Origin: Paenibacillus sp. Soil750
GTDB taxonomy: Bacteria > Bacillota > Bacilli > Paenibacillales > NBRC-103111
DNA: 64,000 nucleotides
Direction: 5' to 3'
Assembly (NCBI RefSeq): GCF_001428045.1
Contig: NZ_LMSD01000012.1
Coordinates: 62,101 to 126,100 of the forward strand
Shown here piece by piece: positions 52,652 through 61,776 of this stretch (position 1 is its first letter; each line of letters opens with the position of its first letter). Under the pieces are notes generated by a model. The model saw only the letters and a list, made by a program, of their open reading frames with translations, did no database searches and was not told the origin of the DNA. The position numbers and the translations under genes were made by a program.

Positions 52652-53242
52652 TCACCGGTTCCAATCTAGCAATTCGTTCATCTTCACTTGAAATTCATGA
52701 CCCCACTGATTACGGTTCATCAAATCACTCAAAGCCTGCATATGTTTGTCAGGATGTTCTTGCATCGTTCTTAGAATCGGTTCATAGCGATCGGGCCGAT
52801 TTCGCAGAACATTAAAGAGAAATTCATGCGCTAACGGCATAACTGGAACTTTCCACTCCTCAATGGAGGCAGAACTGTAATAGTTCTCAAACAAGTAATT
52901 GACTTCAACATGATACAAGGATCCGAGCGCCTTGACTTTAAAATCACCAACAACCTCAATGGCATGTCCATCAATCCGATAATGACTCAGCATCGAAGCA
53001 TATATAGGTGTTTCACTAAATTCTGGGTTATCAATTGCGTAAGTCTGCAGCAACTTATGTACCGTGTGAACATCCTTCAGATCGATATAAATATCCAAAT
53101 CTCTGGGAGTTCTTCCAATATCGACGTTATGCAGGAGTAAGCCACAGCTTCCGCCAATCAGCCATTGAACGTTATGGGCTTGCTGTAACCGAGTATGAAT
53201 AGTCGAAATCGACGGGAGTAGTGGCTCCAGCAGTTTCATCAT
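52652..53242 (-). CDS. Nucleotidyltransferase-fold protein
   Basis: A 196-residue protein with the nucleotidyltransferase signature WLIGGSCGLLL (about residues 28-38) followed by RTPRDLDIYIDLKD (about 48-61), the GG-S...D-x-D pattern of MNT/AbiEii-like enzymes. The catalytic aspartates are present, so activity is plausible. The substrate is unknown. Start at 53242 has AAAGGTG upstream. No toxin-like partner lies beside it; it is between two ferredoxin genes. Confidence 0.78.
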   Translation of the reverse strand: MMKLLEPLLPSISTIHTRLQQAHNVQWLIGGSCGLLLHNVDIGRTPRDLDIYIDLKDVHTVHKLLQTYAIDNPEFSETPIYASMLSHYRIDGHAIEVVGDFKVKALGSLYHVEVNYLFENYYSSASIEEWKVPVMPLAHEFLFNVLRNRPDRYEPILRTMQEHPDKHMQALSDLMNRNQWGHEFQVKMNELLDWNR

Positions 53243-53268
53243 GCCCACACCTTTCAGGCAGTAATTTT

Positions 53269-53562
53269 TTAAAAATAAGGCTTGTGCGTAACGGAAATCG
53301 TTCCCACTTGTTTTACTACGCATTGACAGGCTAGACGATAGCCTTGTGCAAGCTCCTCTGGCTCTAGTCGATCCTCTTCCGCTTCAGAAGCCTCTGCGAG
53401 CAGCTCACGCCCTTCTGCAACGTAACAGCGACATCTCGCGCAGGTTCCTCGCGTACACGAGAATCCCCAATCCACATCTGCCTTCAAAGCATGGTCCAGA
53501 ATGGTTAATCCCGTCTCGGGCGTTAGTTTTATCTGCGTTTTACGTGTTTTCAGTTCTAACAT
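53269..53562 (-). CDS. 2Fe-2S ferredoxin, plant type
   Basis: A 97-residue ferredoxin with loop CTRGTCARC (C-x5-C-x2-C, about residues 36-44) and a further cysteine in RLACQC. Acidic residues (EASEAEEDRLEPEE) suggest interaction with a positively charged partner. It resembles the ferredoxin at 52299-52646 in layout but not closely in sequence. It is preceded by the yphE-like gene with a 21-base gap. Confidence 0.85.
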   Translation of the reverse strand: MLELKTRKTQIKLTPETGLTILDHALKADVDWGFSCTRGTCARCRCYVAEGRELLAEASEAEEDRLEPEELAQGYRLACQCVVKQVGTISVTHKPYF

Positions 53563-53583
53563 GATGATTTCCCCTCCGGTTGG

Positions 53584-53763
53584 TTAAAACAACGAAGATA
53601 ACATAAAAAGTAAGATAGGAATAAACATTAAAAAAGCAATAAAAGACAGCACTCCGCGCCATACGCCAGATGTTCTTGTACGTGCATACGAGATCAGGAA
53701 TGACGCAACAACCATCAGTCCCATGGCCACGAATGAGGCCCACATTTTGTCTAAAGGTGACAT
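53584..53763 (-). CDS. yphE: Small two-helix membrane protein YphE (DUF2768)
   Basis: A 59-residue protein starting MSPLDKMWASFVAMGLMVVA, with two hydrophobic segments (about residues 9-26 and 38-58) and a basic loop (YARTRTSGVWRG). It matches the DUF2768/YphE type, known in spore formers, in the same place as in B. subtilis beside gpsA. AAGGAG lies eight bases before the ATG. Function unknown. Confidence 0.72.
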   Translation of the reverse strand: MSPLDKMWASFVAMGLMVVASFLISYARTRTSGVWRGVLSFIAFLMFIPILLFMLSSLF

Positions 53764-53832
53764 ATGAAAAACTCCTTATGTAAAAATCGCGAAAATGAAA
53801 CACATGTAAGTATAGCACAGAATGAGAAAAAA

Positions 53833-53859
53833 GCATAAAGGGGATGAACCCCTTCATGC
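53833..53859 (-). terminator. Terminator of the spoVIF gene
   Basis: On the minus strand GCATGAAGGGG pairs with CCCCTTTATGC (one G-U) around TTCAT, followed by TTTTTTC. Confidence 0.88.
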
Positions 53860-53862
53860 TTC

Positions 53863-54144
53863 TTATTTCTTACCCAGCATCATGCTCATCAATTGCTGCA
53901 TATTATTGGTATCAAGTTTACTGCTTTTAACGGCTTGAACGATATCATTAATCGTTTCTTCAGACACCTTGACATTCACTAATCCAGAAACCTGTTTAAT
54001 GAGAGCTCTTAATTGAACTTCACTCTGCATGGTAGAAGGTTTCACTCCACTTGCAATTTTTTCGATATCTTTAGCTGTAACGGATTTGCCCGTCTTCTTC
54101 TTGACCACACTTAATACGTCCTTCGACATATCTTTATTCGCCAA
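53863..54144 (-). CDS. spoVIF: Stage VI sporulation protein F
   Basis: A 93-residue helical protein of the SpoVIF family, which helps assemble the inner spore coat. MSKDVLSVVKKKTGKSVTAK (about residues 6-25), IASGVKP and LMSMMLGKK at the end are typical. It lies between gpsA and yphE, where B. subtilis has no such gene. Expression late in sporulation is expected from the family. Confidence 0.85.
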   Translation of the reverse strand: MANKDMSKDVLSVVKKKTGKSVTAKDIEKIASGVKPSTMQSEVQLRALIKQVSGLVNVKVSEETINDIVQAVKSSKLDTNNMQQLMSMMLGKK

Positions 54145-54241
54145 TTGTGCCGCCTCCTGTACCCTAAGCTAATGAGAAATCCTGATAGGGTATAGTATGA
54201 GTGCGGAGAAGAACTGGTGTAGGCTATCTCCAACCTTTTGT

Positions 54242-55267
54242 TCACCTTGTCATCGGTAATTCTTCCATTTCGTGTGTACGCACACGTCCCATAAGATCAC
54301 CGGCTGCAAGTTGTGGAGACTTCCCTTCAAATAAAACGTTATGTAATTCATTCGTAATTGGCATGGTGACTTCATATCGCTTCGCCAGGTCATAGGCTGC
54401 TTTCGTCGTTTTCACGCCTTCAACAACCATTCCCATCTCTTTGAGCACATCTTCTAATAGAATCCCTTTGGCCAATTTGTTGCCTGCTCGCCAGTTTCTA
54501 CTATGTTTACTTGTACAGGTAGCGATCAAATCACCAATTCCAGCTAATCCAGCAAAGGTAAGAGGGTTCGCCCCCATTGCAGTACCTAGTCGCGTGATTT
54601 CCGCGAGCCCTCGAGTAACAAGTGCCGCCTTCGCATTATCACCGAAATCTAAACCATCGGTTAGCCCTGCCCCAAGTCCAATGATATTTTTCAGCGCGCC
54701 ACCTACCTCAACACCTGTTACATCCGGATTCGTATACACACGGAAATATCGTGTAATAAGCAGGTCTTGAGCAGCCTCAGCGGCTTCTAGATCCTCTGCA
54801 GCGACAACGACAGTTGTCGGCATTTTGCAAATAACTTCTTCTGCATGACTTGGTCCAGAAAGGACCACGAATCGCTTCGAATCCATCTCGGGGAGCTCGT
54901 CCGCGAGCACCTCTGTCATACGCTTAAGTGTCCCTGTTTCAAAACCCTTGGTCGCATGAATAATAAGTGTATCTTTCTTCAAAAATGGACGAATTCGTGA
55001 AGCAACCTCACGCATGCCTGAAGATGGAACGACCATAATTATCGCATCCGCATCTTGTACAGCTTCTTGCAAAGAATGGGTCGCTATGATCGAAGGAGAT
55101 AGCGATATGTCTTTGAGAAAACGGCCATTCGTGTGATGTTCGTTAATTTCTACCACTTGTTCTTCGTTACGAGACCATAGAAGGACTTCTTTCCCATTAT
55201 CCGCCAATACCGAGGCGAGTGCCGTCCCCCAACTTCCAGCTACAAGGACCGATACTTTTTGTGTCAC
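54242..55267 (-). CDS. gpsA: NAD(P)-dependent glycerol-3-phosphate dehydrogenase
   Basis: GpsA reduces dihydroxyacetone phosphate to sn-glycerol-3-phosphate, the backbone of phospholipids. The 341-residue protein has VLVAGSWGTALASVLADNG (NAD site, start), GPSHAEEV (about residues 137-144), GGALKNIIGLGAGLTDGL with catalytic lysine and the SRNWRAGNKL. The adjacent plsY uses its product. Confidence 0.96.
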   Translation of the reverse strand: MTQKVSVLVAGSWGTALASVLADNGKEVLLWSRNEEQVVEINEHHTNGRFLKDISLSPSIIATHSLQEAVQDADAIIMVVPSSGMREVASRIRPFLKKDTLIIHATKGFETGTLKRMTEVLADELPEMDSKRFVVLSGPSHAEEVICKMPTTVVVAAEDLEAAEAAQDLLITRYFRVYTNPDVTGVEVGGALKNIIGLGAGLTDGLDFGDNAKAALVTRGLAEITRLGTAMGANPLTFAGLAGIGDLIATCTSKHSRNWRAGNKLAKGILLEDVLKEMGMVVEGVKTTKAAYDLAKRYEVTMPITNELHNVLFEGKSPQLAAGDLMGRVRTHEMEELPMTR

Positions 55268-55298
55268 GGTTTCTCCTCCTACGCGTAGTTGTTTTTCG

Positions 55299-55901
55299 TT
55301 AGGCTCTTTTCTGGCCCAGCTTGTTTTCTTTACCTTGAATAAGTTTCACGATATTTGTCCGGTGACGTAAGAAGGCAAAAGCACAAAGCAAAATGCTTAT
55401 CCACAAAACAGGTAACGGACGGTCCATTCCCCAAATTAGAAAAGGTAAGAGTGCTGTAAGAATAAGGGAGCCGAGCGAAACGAATCGTGTGATAGCGATG
55501 ATGACGATGGCTGTTAAGCCTGCAATCAAGGTAGGGACAAAACAAAGTGTTGCCATGACTCCAATGGTGGTTGCAATGCCTTTACCACCGCGGAAGCCGA
55601 AAAACACAGGCCAATTATGCCCTACAATGGCTGCTAATCCACACAAAACAGAAATCCAGATATCATCAGGTCCCGGAGCAGCCCAGACCCCCAGTAAGAC
55701 AGCTACGACGCCTTTCAAGGCATCCAGCAGCAGGACGAGGATTGCTGGCCCCTTCCCCAGAACGCGGAGCGTATTCGTTGCCCCCGCGTTCCCACTGCCG
55801 TGCTTACGGATATCAATTCCCTTGAACCATTTTCCGAATAAATAACTAAAGCTGATGGATCCTAGTAAATAGCCCACTACAATTGTTATTATCGAAAGCA
55901 A
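55299..55901 (-). CDS. plsY: Glycerol-3-phosphate acyltransferase PlsY
   Basis: PlsY transfers an acyl group from acyl-phosphate to glycerol-3-phosphate at the membrane. The 200-residue protein has five or so helices and the conserved HGSGNAGATNTLRVLG (about residues 35-50), GHNWPVFFGFRGGKGIAT and a C-terminal basic RHRTNI. It is 31 bases downstream of der and upstream of gpsA, a natural pairing. Confidence 0.96.
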   Translation of the reverse strand: MLSIITIVVGYLLGSISFSYLFGKWFKGIDIRKHGSGNAGATNTLRVLGKGPAILVLLLDALKGVVAVLLGVWAAPGPDDIWISVLCGLAAIVGHNWPVFFGFRGGKGIATTIGVMATLCFVPTLIAGLTAIVIIAITRFVSLGSLILTALLPFLIWGMDRPLPVLWISILLCAFAFLRHRTNIVKLIQGKENKLGQKRA

Positions 55902-55914
55902 TGTACAACATCTC

Positions 55915-57240
55915 CTATTCTTTGTCCGAAGTTTTTCTACGGCTCAAGATGCGAATGGGCGTTCCTTCAAAGCCGAATGCAGCACGGATTTTGTTATCCA
56001 AATAACGTTCGTATGAGAAATGCATAAGCTCTGGCTCATTCACGAAGAGTACGAACACAGGCGGCTTAACGGCTACTTGCGTCACATAGTTAATGCGCAG
56101 ACGCTTCCCTTTGTCCGTTGGCGGCGGGTTGTATGCAACCGCATCGGAAACAACATCATTCAGGAGATGCGTTTGTACACGCAAGGCATGATTCTCAGCC
56201 ACTTGTACGATAACAGGCAGCAGTTTATGAAGTCGCTGTGTTGTTTTCGCAGATACAAACACAATTGGTGCATAGCTCAAGAACAAGAAATGATCGCGAA
56301 TCGTCGTCGTGAAATGTTGCATCGTCTTATCATCTTTCTCAACGATATCCCATTTATTTACGACAATGACAATCGCTTTTCCTGCTTCATGCGCATAGCC
56401 TGCAATGTGTTTATCTTGGTCAATAATACCTTCTTGTCCATCAATTACAACAAGCACCACATCTGCTCGTTCAATAGCTTTCATTGCCCGCATAACGCTG
56501 TATTTCTCAGTGTTCTCATAAACTTTGCCACGTTTACGCATACCAGCTGTATCAATAATAACGAACTTCTGTCCATCACGCTCAAAAGGTGTATCGATCG
56601 CATCACGTGTTGTACCTGCAACGTCGCTCACAATGACTCGCTCTTCACCAAGAATCGCATTTGTCATTGACGATTTCCCGACGTTTGGACGACCAATCAA
56701 TGCGAATTTAACAACTTCTTCGCCATACTCCTCATCCGTTTTGTCAGGGAATAAGTTACATACGACCTCAAGAAGATCGCCAATCCCAATTCCATGCGAA
56801 CCCGAAATCCCTACAGGATCACCAAAACCAAGAGAATAGAATTCATAGATATCATCTTGACGTGCCAAATTATCTACTTTATTTACTGCCAAGACAACTG
56901 GCTTCTTGGAACGGAATAGTAGCTGCGCTACTTCCTCATCCGATGGGGTTACACCCGCCTTCGCGTCAACCATGAACACGATGACATCCGCTTCTTCAAT
57001 AGCAAGCTCAGCTTGAACACGAACAGATTTCAGAATTACGTCTTCGCCGTCAATTTCAATACCGCCTGTATCAATGACACTAAACGATGTATTAAGCCAT
57101 TCACCAACACCATATAAACGATCTCGCGTGACACCTGGTTTATCTTCTACGATCGCCATACGATCGCCTACGATTCGATTAAAAATGGTGGATTTTCCGA
57201 CATTAGGTCGGCCTACAATTGCAAGTACGGGTCTAGCCAA
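55915..57240 (-). CDS. der: Ribosome assembly GTPase Der (EngA)
   Basis: Der has two GTPase domains in tandem and helps 50S subunit maturation. The 441-residue protein shows G1 motifs [14 protein letters not shown] (about residues 10-23) and [14 protein letters not shown] (about 183-196), with NKVD and NKWD specificity motifs and [11 protein letters not shown]. The C-terminal KH-like domain is intact. It is a single-copy essential gene. Confidence 0.97.
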   Translation of the reverse strand: MARPVLAIVGRPNVGKSTIFNRIVGDRMAIVEDKPGVTRDRLYGVGEWLNTSFSVIDTGGIEIDGEDVILKSVRVQAELAIEEADVIVFMVDAKAGVTPSDEEVAQLLFRSKKPVVLAVNKVDNLARQDDIYEFYSLGFGDPVGISGSHGIGIGDLLEVVCNLFPDKTDEEYGEEVVKFALIGRPNVGKSSMTNAILGEERVIVSDVAGTTRDAIDTPFERDGQKFVIIDTAGMRKRGKVYENTEKYSVMRAMKAIERADVVLVVIDGQEGIIDQDKHIAGYAHEAGKAIVIVVNKWDIVEKDDKTMQHFTTTIRDHFLFLSYAPIVFVSAKTTQRLHKLLPVIVQVAENHALRVQTHLLNDVVSDAVAYNPPPTDKGKRLRINYVTQVAVKPPVFVLFVNEPELMHFSYERYLDNKIRAAFGFEGTPIRILSRRKTSDKE

Positions 57241-57304
57241 TTTACATCTCTCCTTCGGATTCCATGATCATACATGGAAAATTACGCAACTTACATCATA
57301 ACAA

Positions 57305-57332
57305 AAAAGAGGCGCCTTGGCTAATCTCTTTT
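57305..57332 (-). terminator. Terminator between the YIEGIA pair and der
   Basis: On the minus strand AAAAGAG pairs with CTCTTTT, with an inner GCC/GGC, followed by TTG. Confidence 0.65.
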
Positions 57333-57369
57333 GAGACTTCTATTAAATATACGCCCTTCCACCGGATAA

Positions 57370-57549
57370 TCAGGAATGTTTCACCAGAATCATCGTACCA
57401 TTTTTCAAATCATGGGCATTCGCGTCTAACATTTTCTCCAAAGAGAATGCGGTTCTCTGCATCTCCTCTTCACCTTCAACCACAAAGATTGGCGCACCGC
57501 CAGCAATACGGTCTTTCGACAATGTCACGATCGCGAGAATTTGCGACAT
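57370..57549 (-). CDS. Small capping-complex subunit of the YIEGIA protein
   Basis: A 59-residue soluble protein starting MSQILAIVTLSKDRIAGGAP, with a beta-alpha layout (FVVEGEEEMQRTAFSLEKML, then MILVKH). It fits the small protein annotated in spore-forming Bacilli as the capping complex subunit for YIEGIA. It begins seven bases after the YIEGIA stop codon, with GGAGG overlapping that gene's end, so the two are translated together. Assignment rests on the partner and position. Confidence 0.65.
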   Translation of the reverse strand: MSQILAIVTLSKDRIAGGAPIFVVEGEEEMQRTAFSLEKMLDANAHDLKNGTMILVKHS

Positions 57550-57556
57550 AAGGGCC

Positions 57557-58468
57557 TTACCCCTCCTTCTTTTTATTTACACCAGCTTCGGAAGGCATGC
57601 GCACAGCACTTTCAAGAACAGGTACACGATGAAGGGCAGTGTATGTTTTCTCTTTGTCATTTTCCTGCAAAAGTAAGAGTAAACCGATCGTCCCTGAGTC
57701 TAGGTCCAATTTAGCCATGGGTCGTAAGGAAGGCTCACCCTCATCACGATACACGCCGAACAAAGTGGACATATCATACATAATAGCTTGCCGCTGTCCG
57801 ACATGAGAAATCGATACACGGGCATTACGATTTTTCGGCTTAATTAGAAATCCTTGACCATATTTCATTATTTTTTCACGCGAATCCCTAAGTCCTACGT
57901 TCATGATATAAATAGAACCCACCGAAACATCAGGCCCATCCATATGAATATCAACGGGTTCAATATCAGCGATGTCCCCTAATTTGCTGCCCGATTTAAA
58001 GAAATTTGCAAGCCAGATTGAGATTAATCCAGCAACTATCCCCCAGTACCAAGCTCCTAATATACTAAAAAAGGAAGCCAAAAAAGCTGTCATAATGACC
58101 AAATAATTACGGCCTTCGAATACCATCGCAATCCCTTCGATATAGGCCGCTCCTCGGGGGACAAGTTCTAACTCGTCCACTTTCGTTAAGCTCTGTCTTT
58201 CCATATTGCGCACATCTCTAAATTGTTGTGCCGCTAAAGAAAGAAACGTGACTGCCGTGTAGTTTTTATCCAACAATGCTGGAACAGCAACCGCTCCAAG
58301 ACCTGCAGCGATCACACCGAGCGAGACATGAATAATTTTGCCATGTGGATACGTTGGATACTGCCGATAATCCGTTCGCAGCATATTGATTCGCGACAAA
58401 ATGCCAAAAATGACACCAATGACAATCCCAATGGTATACCGATGTGTATGTAACCAAGTTATATCCAT
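57557..58468 (-). CDS. YIEGIA-domain membrane protein
   Basis: A 303-residue membrane protein that contains its family's name motif in RGAAYIEGIAMVFEGRNY (about residues 105-122). Membrane segments are near residues 10-30, 48-66, and about 127-160 before a soluble C-terminal half (DGPDVSVGSIYIMNVGLRD). The biochemical role is unknown; the family is found in spore formers. It forms an operon with yphA upstream and the small partner downstream. Confidence 0.78.
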   Translation of the reverse strand: MDITWLHTHRYTIGIVIGVIFGILSRINMLRTDYRQYPTYPHGKIIHVSLGVIAAGLGAVAVPALLDKNYTAVTFLSLAAQQFRDVRNMERQSLTKVDELELVPRGAAYIEGIAMVFEGRNYLVIMTAFLASFFSILGAWYWGIVAGLISIWLANFFKSGSKLGDIADIEPVDIHMDGPDVSVGSIYIMNVGLRDSREKIMKYGQGFLIKPKNRNARVSISHVGQRQAIMYDMSTLFGVYRDEGEPSLRPMAKLDLDSGTIGLLLLLQENDKEKTYTALHRVPVLESAVRMPSEAGVNKKKEG

Positions 58469-58471
58469 TGC

Positions 58472-59092
58472 TTAGTCGCCCTCCCTGCGGTTTAACCAGC
58501 TTCTCACGACGGTTCGGCAACCACTGTATGCAGCTTGTACTACAATCGTTAATGTTCTTGCTGTAAAAATAGACAACCACCATTGATCTTGAAACGTAGC
58601 CATACCCAACTGATGAAAGCCGTCAACTTCGTGAATACTCGCTTGATACATATCCCCGATCAAATATCCGATCGAAATGGCTGCAATTTGTTCCCATGCA
58701 TTGCGCTGAACAACTACGGCCACGATGGCAATTAACAGAGCAGTCTGCCATTCTGAATTACGAATAATAAGAATAGGGTCCATTTCTAGCAGTTGTTGAA
58801 ATAGAAAGTGGAGTGAACCGATCAGAAGTCCTATGGAAAGCAGATGTAGCTTATGTATAAAACCTTGTGTCACATAAAGAATACTAAAGGCAATCGTTAG
58901 TACAACAACATAAACAAGTTGAATATGTACATGTTGTATCGTTACGGTAACTCGCGATCCGATCAGCCAAGAGGCAAAAAAAAGAAGCATGCCTTTATGC
59001 GATATACTTCGGATGTACAGCTCCTTCCAGCCGCTGGCGAGCAAGATCAACGTGATGCAAAGGAGAATAAGCGACAGATAACCAGCATTCAT
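58472..59092 (-). CDS. yphA: YphA-family membrane protein
   Basis: A 206-residue protein with six or seven hydrophobic helices, matching YphA in the equivalent position between der and fni. It is rich in isoleucine and leucine with few charged residues. The function is unknown. AGGTGG lies seven bases before the ATG at 59092; its stop is three bases before the YIEGIA gene. Confidence 0.75.
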   Translation of the reverse strand: MNAGYLSLILLCITLILLASGWKELYIRSISHKGMLLFFASWLIGSRVTVTIQHVHIQLVYVVVLTIAFSILYVTQGFIHKLHLLSIGLLIGSLHFLFQQLLEMDPILIIRNSEWQTALLIAIVAVVVQRNAWEQIAAISIGYLIGDMYQASIHEVDGFHQLGMATFQDQWWLSIFTARTLTIVVQAAYSGCRTVVRSWLNRREGD

Positions 59093-59223
59093 AATCAAAC
59101 CACCTAGCCTGCGTAGCTATCGATGACATCCTCTGTCATCAATGTGCTTTACGGATCTTCAGGCTCCCCCTCAAGTGAATAATAAGGGAGATCTGCCTGA
59201 TCCTTAGTATGGCAATAATTTGA

Positions 59224-60282
59224 TTATTTACTCTGAATAGTTCGCTCTGCGTATGAAGTTAAGTCAATGCCTCTCGTTCGACACCATTCCGCGGTATCTC
59301 CAACGATGACAACTGGACACCTTGTAAGGGCTTGAATCGAATTAGCTCCTAATGCCGTCATAATTAAAATGAGTCCTTGGTGAAGTTCTTCTGCATAATC
59401 GTGAAGTGCATCTACACCATCTACACGCAATACCTTCAGAAATGCGCCTGCCATACCCACTGCCGATGCGCCTAAGGTAAGTGCTTTCGCCGCTTCCAAT
59501 GCATTTGTAATGCCTCCTGACGCAATAATAGAACCCCACGGATAAACAGATAGGGCTTCTAATAAAGTCATACTTGTCGGTGTACCCCAATCATTCAGCC
59601 AATCTAATGCAGCAGATCGTCTCGCATTTTCAATAGCAGCAAAATTCGTGCCACCTGAGCCTCCCACATCGAGTACCTGAACACCAACATCTCTTAGCTG
59701 CTTCGCATTATCACGCGAAATGCCAAAGCCTACCTCTTTCACAATTACCGGTACAGGCGTGTGACGAACAATGCTTTCAATGCGTCCAAGCATGCCTACG
59801 AAGCTGCGATCACCTTCTGGCATAATCAGTTCTTGCATAACGTTCAAATGGATTTGAAGCGCATTCGCTTCTATCATCTCTACCGCACGTAATGCTTGTT
59901 CCGTTGTGGCTTCACTCCCCAAATTAGCAAAGATGATACCCTTCGGATTCTCGCGTCGCACCACTTCATAGCTGGATGCCACTTCGCTATTCTTAATAGC
60001 TGACATCTGGGAGCCAACAGCCATAGGCAAACCTTTCTCCCGCGCGAGTATGGCCAATTCGCGATTAATGCTCTCTGTCTCGTGAGCGCCGCCGGTCATT
60101 GCATTAATTAAAATCGGCGAACTCATAGTGAGATCGCCGATTGTTGTTGTTAAAGCAATATGATCCGTCGAAGTCTCAGGAAGACAGTTATGCACAAGCT
60201 TGATATCCGCCAACCCTTGTTGACGAGTTTGACCAAGCTCCAGCGCATAATGGACATGCTCCATTTTGCGTGAGATGCGCAT
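59224..60282 (-). CDS. fni: Type 2 isopentenyl-diphosphate delta-isomerase
   Basis: Fni (Idi-2) converts isopentenyl to dimethylallyl diphosphate with FMN and NADPH. The 352-residue barrel shows MTGGAHETESINREL (about residues 61-75), VKEVGFGISRDNAKQL and DVGGSGGTNFAAIE (about 201-214), and a C-terminal GASAVGMAGAFLKVL. It feeds the prenyl synthesis used by hepST. Upstream is the S1 gene with a 30-base gap. Confidence 0.95.
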   Translation of the reverse strand: MRISRKMEHVHYALELGQTRQQGLADIKLVHNCLPETSTDHIALTTTIGDLTMSSPILINAMTGGAHETESINRELAILAREKGLPMAVGSQMSAIKNSEVASSYEVVRRENPKGIIFANLGSEATTEQALRAVEMIEANALQIHLNVMQELIMPEGDRSFVGMLGRIESIVRHTPVPVIVKEVGFGISRDNAKQLRDVGVQVLDVGGSGGTNFAAIENARRSAALDWLNDWGTPTSMTLLEALSVYPWGSIIASGGITNALEAAKALTLGASAVGMAGAFLKVLRVDGVDALHDYAEELHQGLILIMTALGANSIQALTRCPVVIVGDTAEWCRTRGIDLTSYAERTIQSK

Positions 60283-60312
60283 TTCTGTAACCTCCCTAGA
60301 AATTGGATCTAT

Positions 60313-61626
60313 TTATTTTTTGAATTTAGCCAGTTTATCTCCGAAACGCTCACCAAGTGTCATGGACAAACCTTGATTGCTTAGGGATACGTTTTCGTTA
60401 CCAGCAATTTCTTTTTGGTGACTAGCGCTGTTACCACGGTCACGATCACCACGCGGTTGTCTTTCTCTATCTGGCTTGCCAGCTGATGACGGAGCCGCTG
60501 CACCAGCAGGTGCTTCAGGAGCATCTTCTGTATCTTTAATGCTTAAGCTAACGCGTTTCTCAGCAAGGTTGATTTCCAAGATTTTCACTTGTACTTCTTG
60601 ACCTTCTTTCAAAACTTCATGCGGAGTACCGATGTGACGGTGTGCGATTTGGGAAATGTGAACAAGCCCCTCAACACCTGGTGCCACTTCAACGAATGCA
60701 CCGAAAGCTGCAAGACGTTTAACTGTACCTGTTACGATATCACCAGCTTTGAAATCACGCTCAACATTTGACCAAGGACCATCTTGCGTAGCTTTGATGC
60801 TCAAGCTGATTTTGTCATTGGATGGATCCAATTTAAGGATTTGCACCTTAACTTTGTCTCCTTCTTTAACAACATCAGAAGCTTGTTCAACATGCTGCCA
60901 AGCAAGTTCAGAAATATGAACAAGTCCATCAATACCACCGATGTCAACAAATGCACCGAATTGTGTCAAACGTTGTACAGTACCATCTAGTACTTGACCA
61001 ACTTGAAGACCTTCGATGATTTTCTTTTTGTTTGTTTCGAACTCTTCATCCAAAATATCTTTTTGGGAAAGGATGACTTTGTTTTTCTCGCGATCAATTT
61101 CTTTCACACGAAGACGCAATGTGCGGCCTTTGTAGGAAGAGAAATCTTCAACGAATTGACGCTCAACCATGGAAGCAGGTACGAATCCACGTACACCAAT
61201 ATCCACAACTAATCCGCCTTTAACAACCTCAGCAACAGCTGCTTCGATAATTTCTTTGCTCTCAAGTTGTCCTTGTAGCGTTTCCCAAGCTTTCTCGTTG
61301 TCAACAACACGTTTGGACAATACCAACGTTTCTTTTGCATCGTTGATGGAAACGATCTTCAATTCTACTTCTTGACCAAGCTCGACTGCTTGCGCAGCAT
61401 CGTTCAAGCTTACGGAAGAAAGCTCACGAACTGGGATGACGCCATCGTATTTGTAACCGATATCCACGAAAGCTTGATCAGCGTCTACTTTAACGATTTT
61501 GCCTTTTACCGTAGCGCCTTTCTTCAACACAGCAACATTGTTAAGCGCGTGCTCTGCTTCTGCTTGTGATACGGCCGTTTCTTGAGCTTCCTGTGATTGA
61601 TCTTCAACTTTTACTTCATCTGACAT
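60313..61626 (-). CDS. rpsA: 30S ribosomal protein S1 homologue (YpfD)
   Basis: A 437-residue RNA-binding protein with four S1 domains, beginning around residue 32 (KKGATVKGKIVKVDADQAFV), then near 118, 202 and 288 (GDIVTGTVKRLAAFGAFVEV). The C-terminus is low-complexity and basic (GKPDRERQPRGDRDRGN). Firmicutes S1 proteins are shorter than the six-domain E. coli form and often not essential. An AGGAGG site precedes the ATG. Confidence 0.93.
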   Translation of the reverse strand: MSDEVKVEDQSQEAQETAVSQAEAEHALNNVAVLKKGATVKGKIVKVDADQAFVDIGYKYDGVIPVRELSSVSLNDAAQAVELGQEVELKIVSINDAKETLVLSKRVVDNEKAWETLQGQLESKEIIEAAVAEVVKGGLVVDIGVRGFVPASMVERQFVEDFSSYKGRTLRLRVKEIDREKNKVILSQKDILDEEFETNKKKIIEGLQVGQVLDGTVQRLTQFGAFVDIGGIDGLVHISELAWQHVEQASDVVKEGDKVKVQILKLDPSNDKISLSIKATQDGPWSNVERDFKAGDIVTGTVKRLAAFGAFVEVAPGVEGLVHISQIAHRHIGTPHEVLKEGQEVQVKILEINLAEKRVSLSIKDTEDAPEAPAGAAAPSSAGKPDRERQPRGDRDRGNSASHQKEIAGNENVSLSNQGLSMTLGERFGDKLAKFKK

Positions 61627-61776
61627 GAGATTAGCCTCCTCTATTTACAACCAACAAAAATAATTTATAAGTCACAAAGCAGCAGTCAAGCTCCTACTCT
61701 GTTTCAAACACAATAATAAGTTCAAATCACTTTATGGTTAGTATAATTCCAAGCTTTCGATTCCATACATTTCTGC

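Noticed and set aside
52652..53242. Nucleotidyltransferase as part of an AbiE-like toxin-antitoxin system
   Set aside because: No antitoxin-like or HTH partner lies adjacent, and the gene sits in a conserved housekeeping region between ferredoxins.
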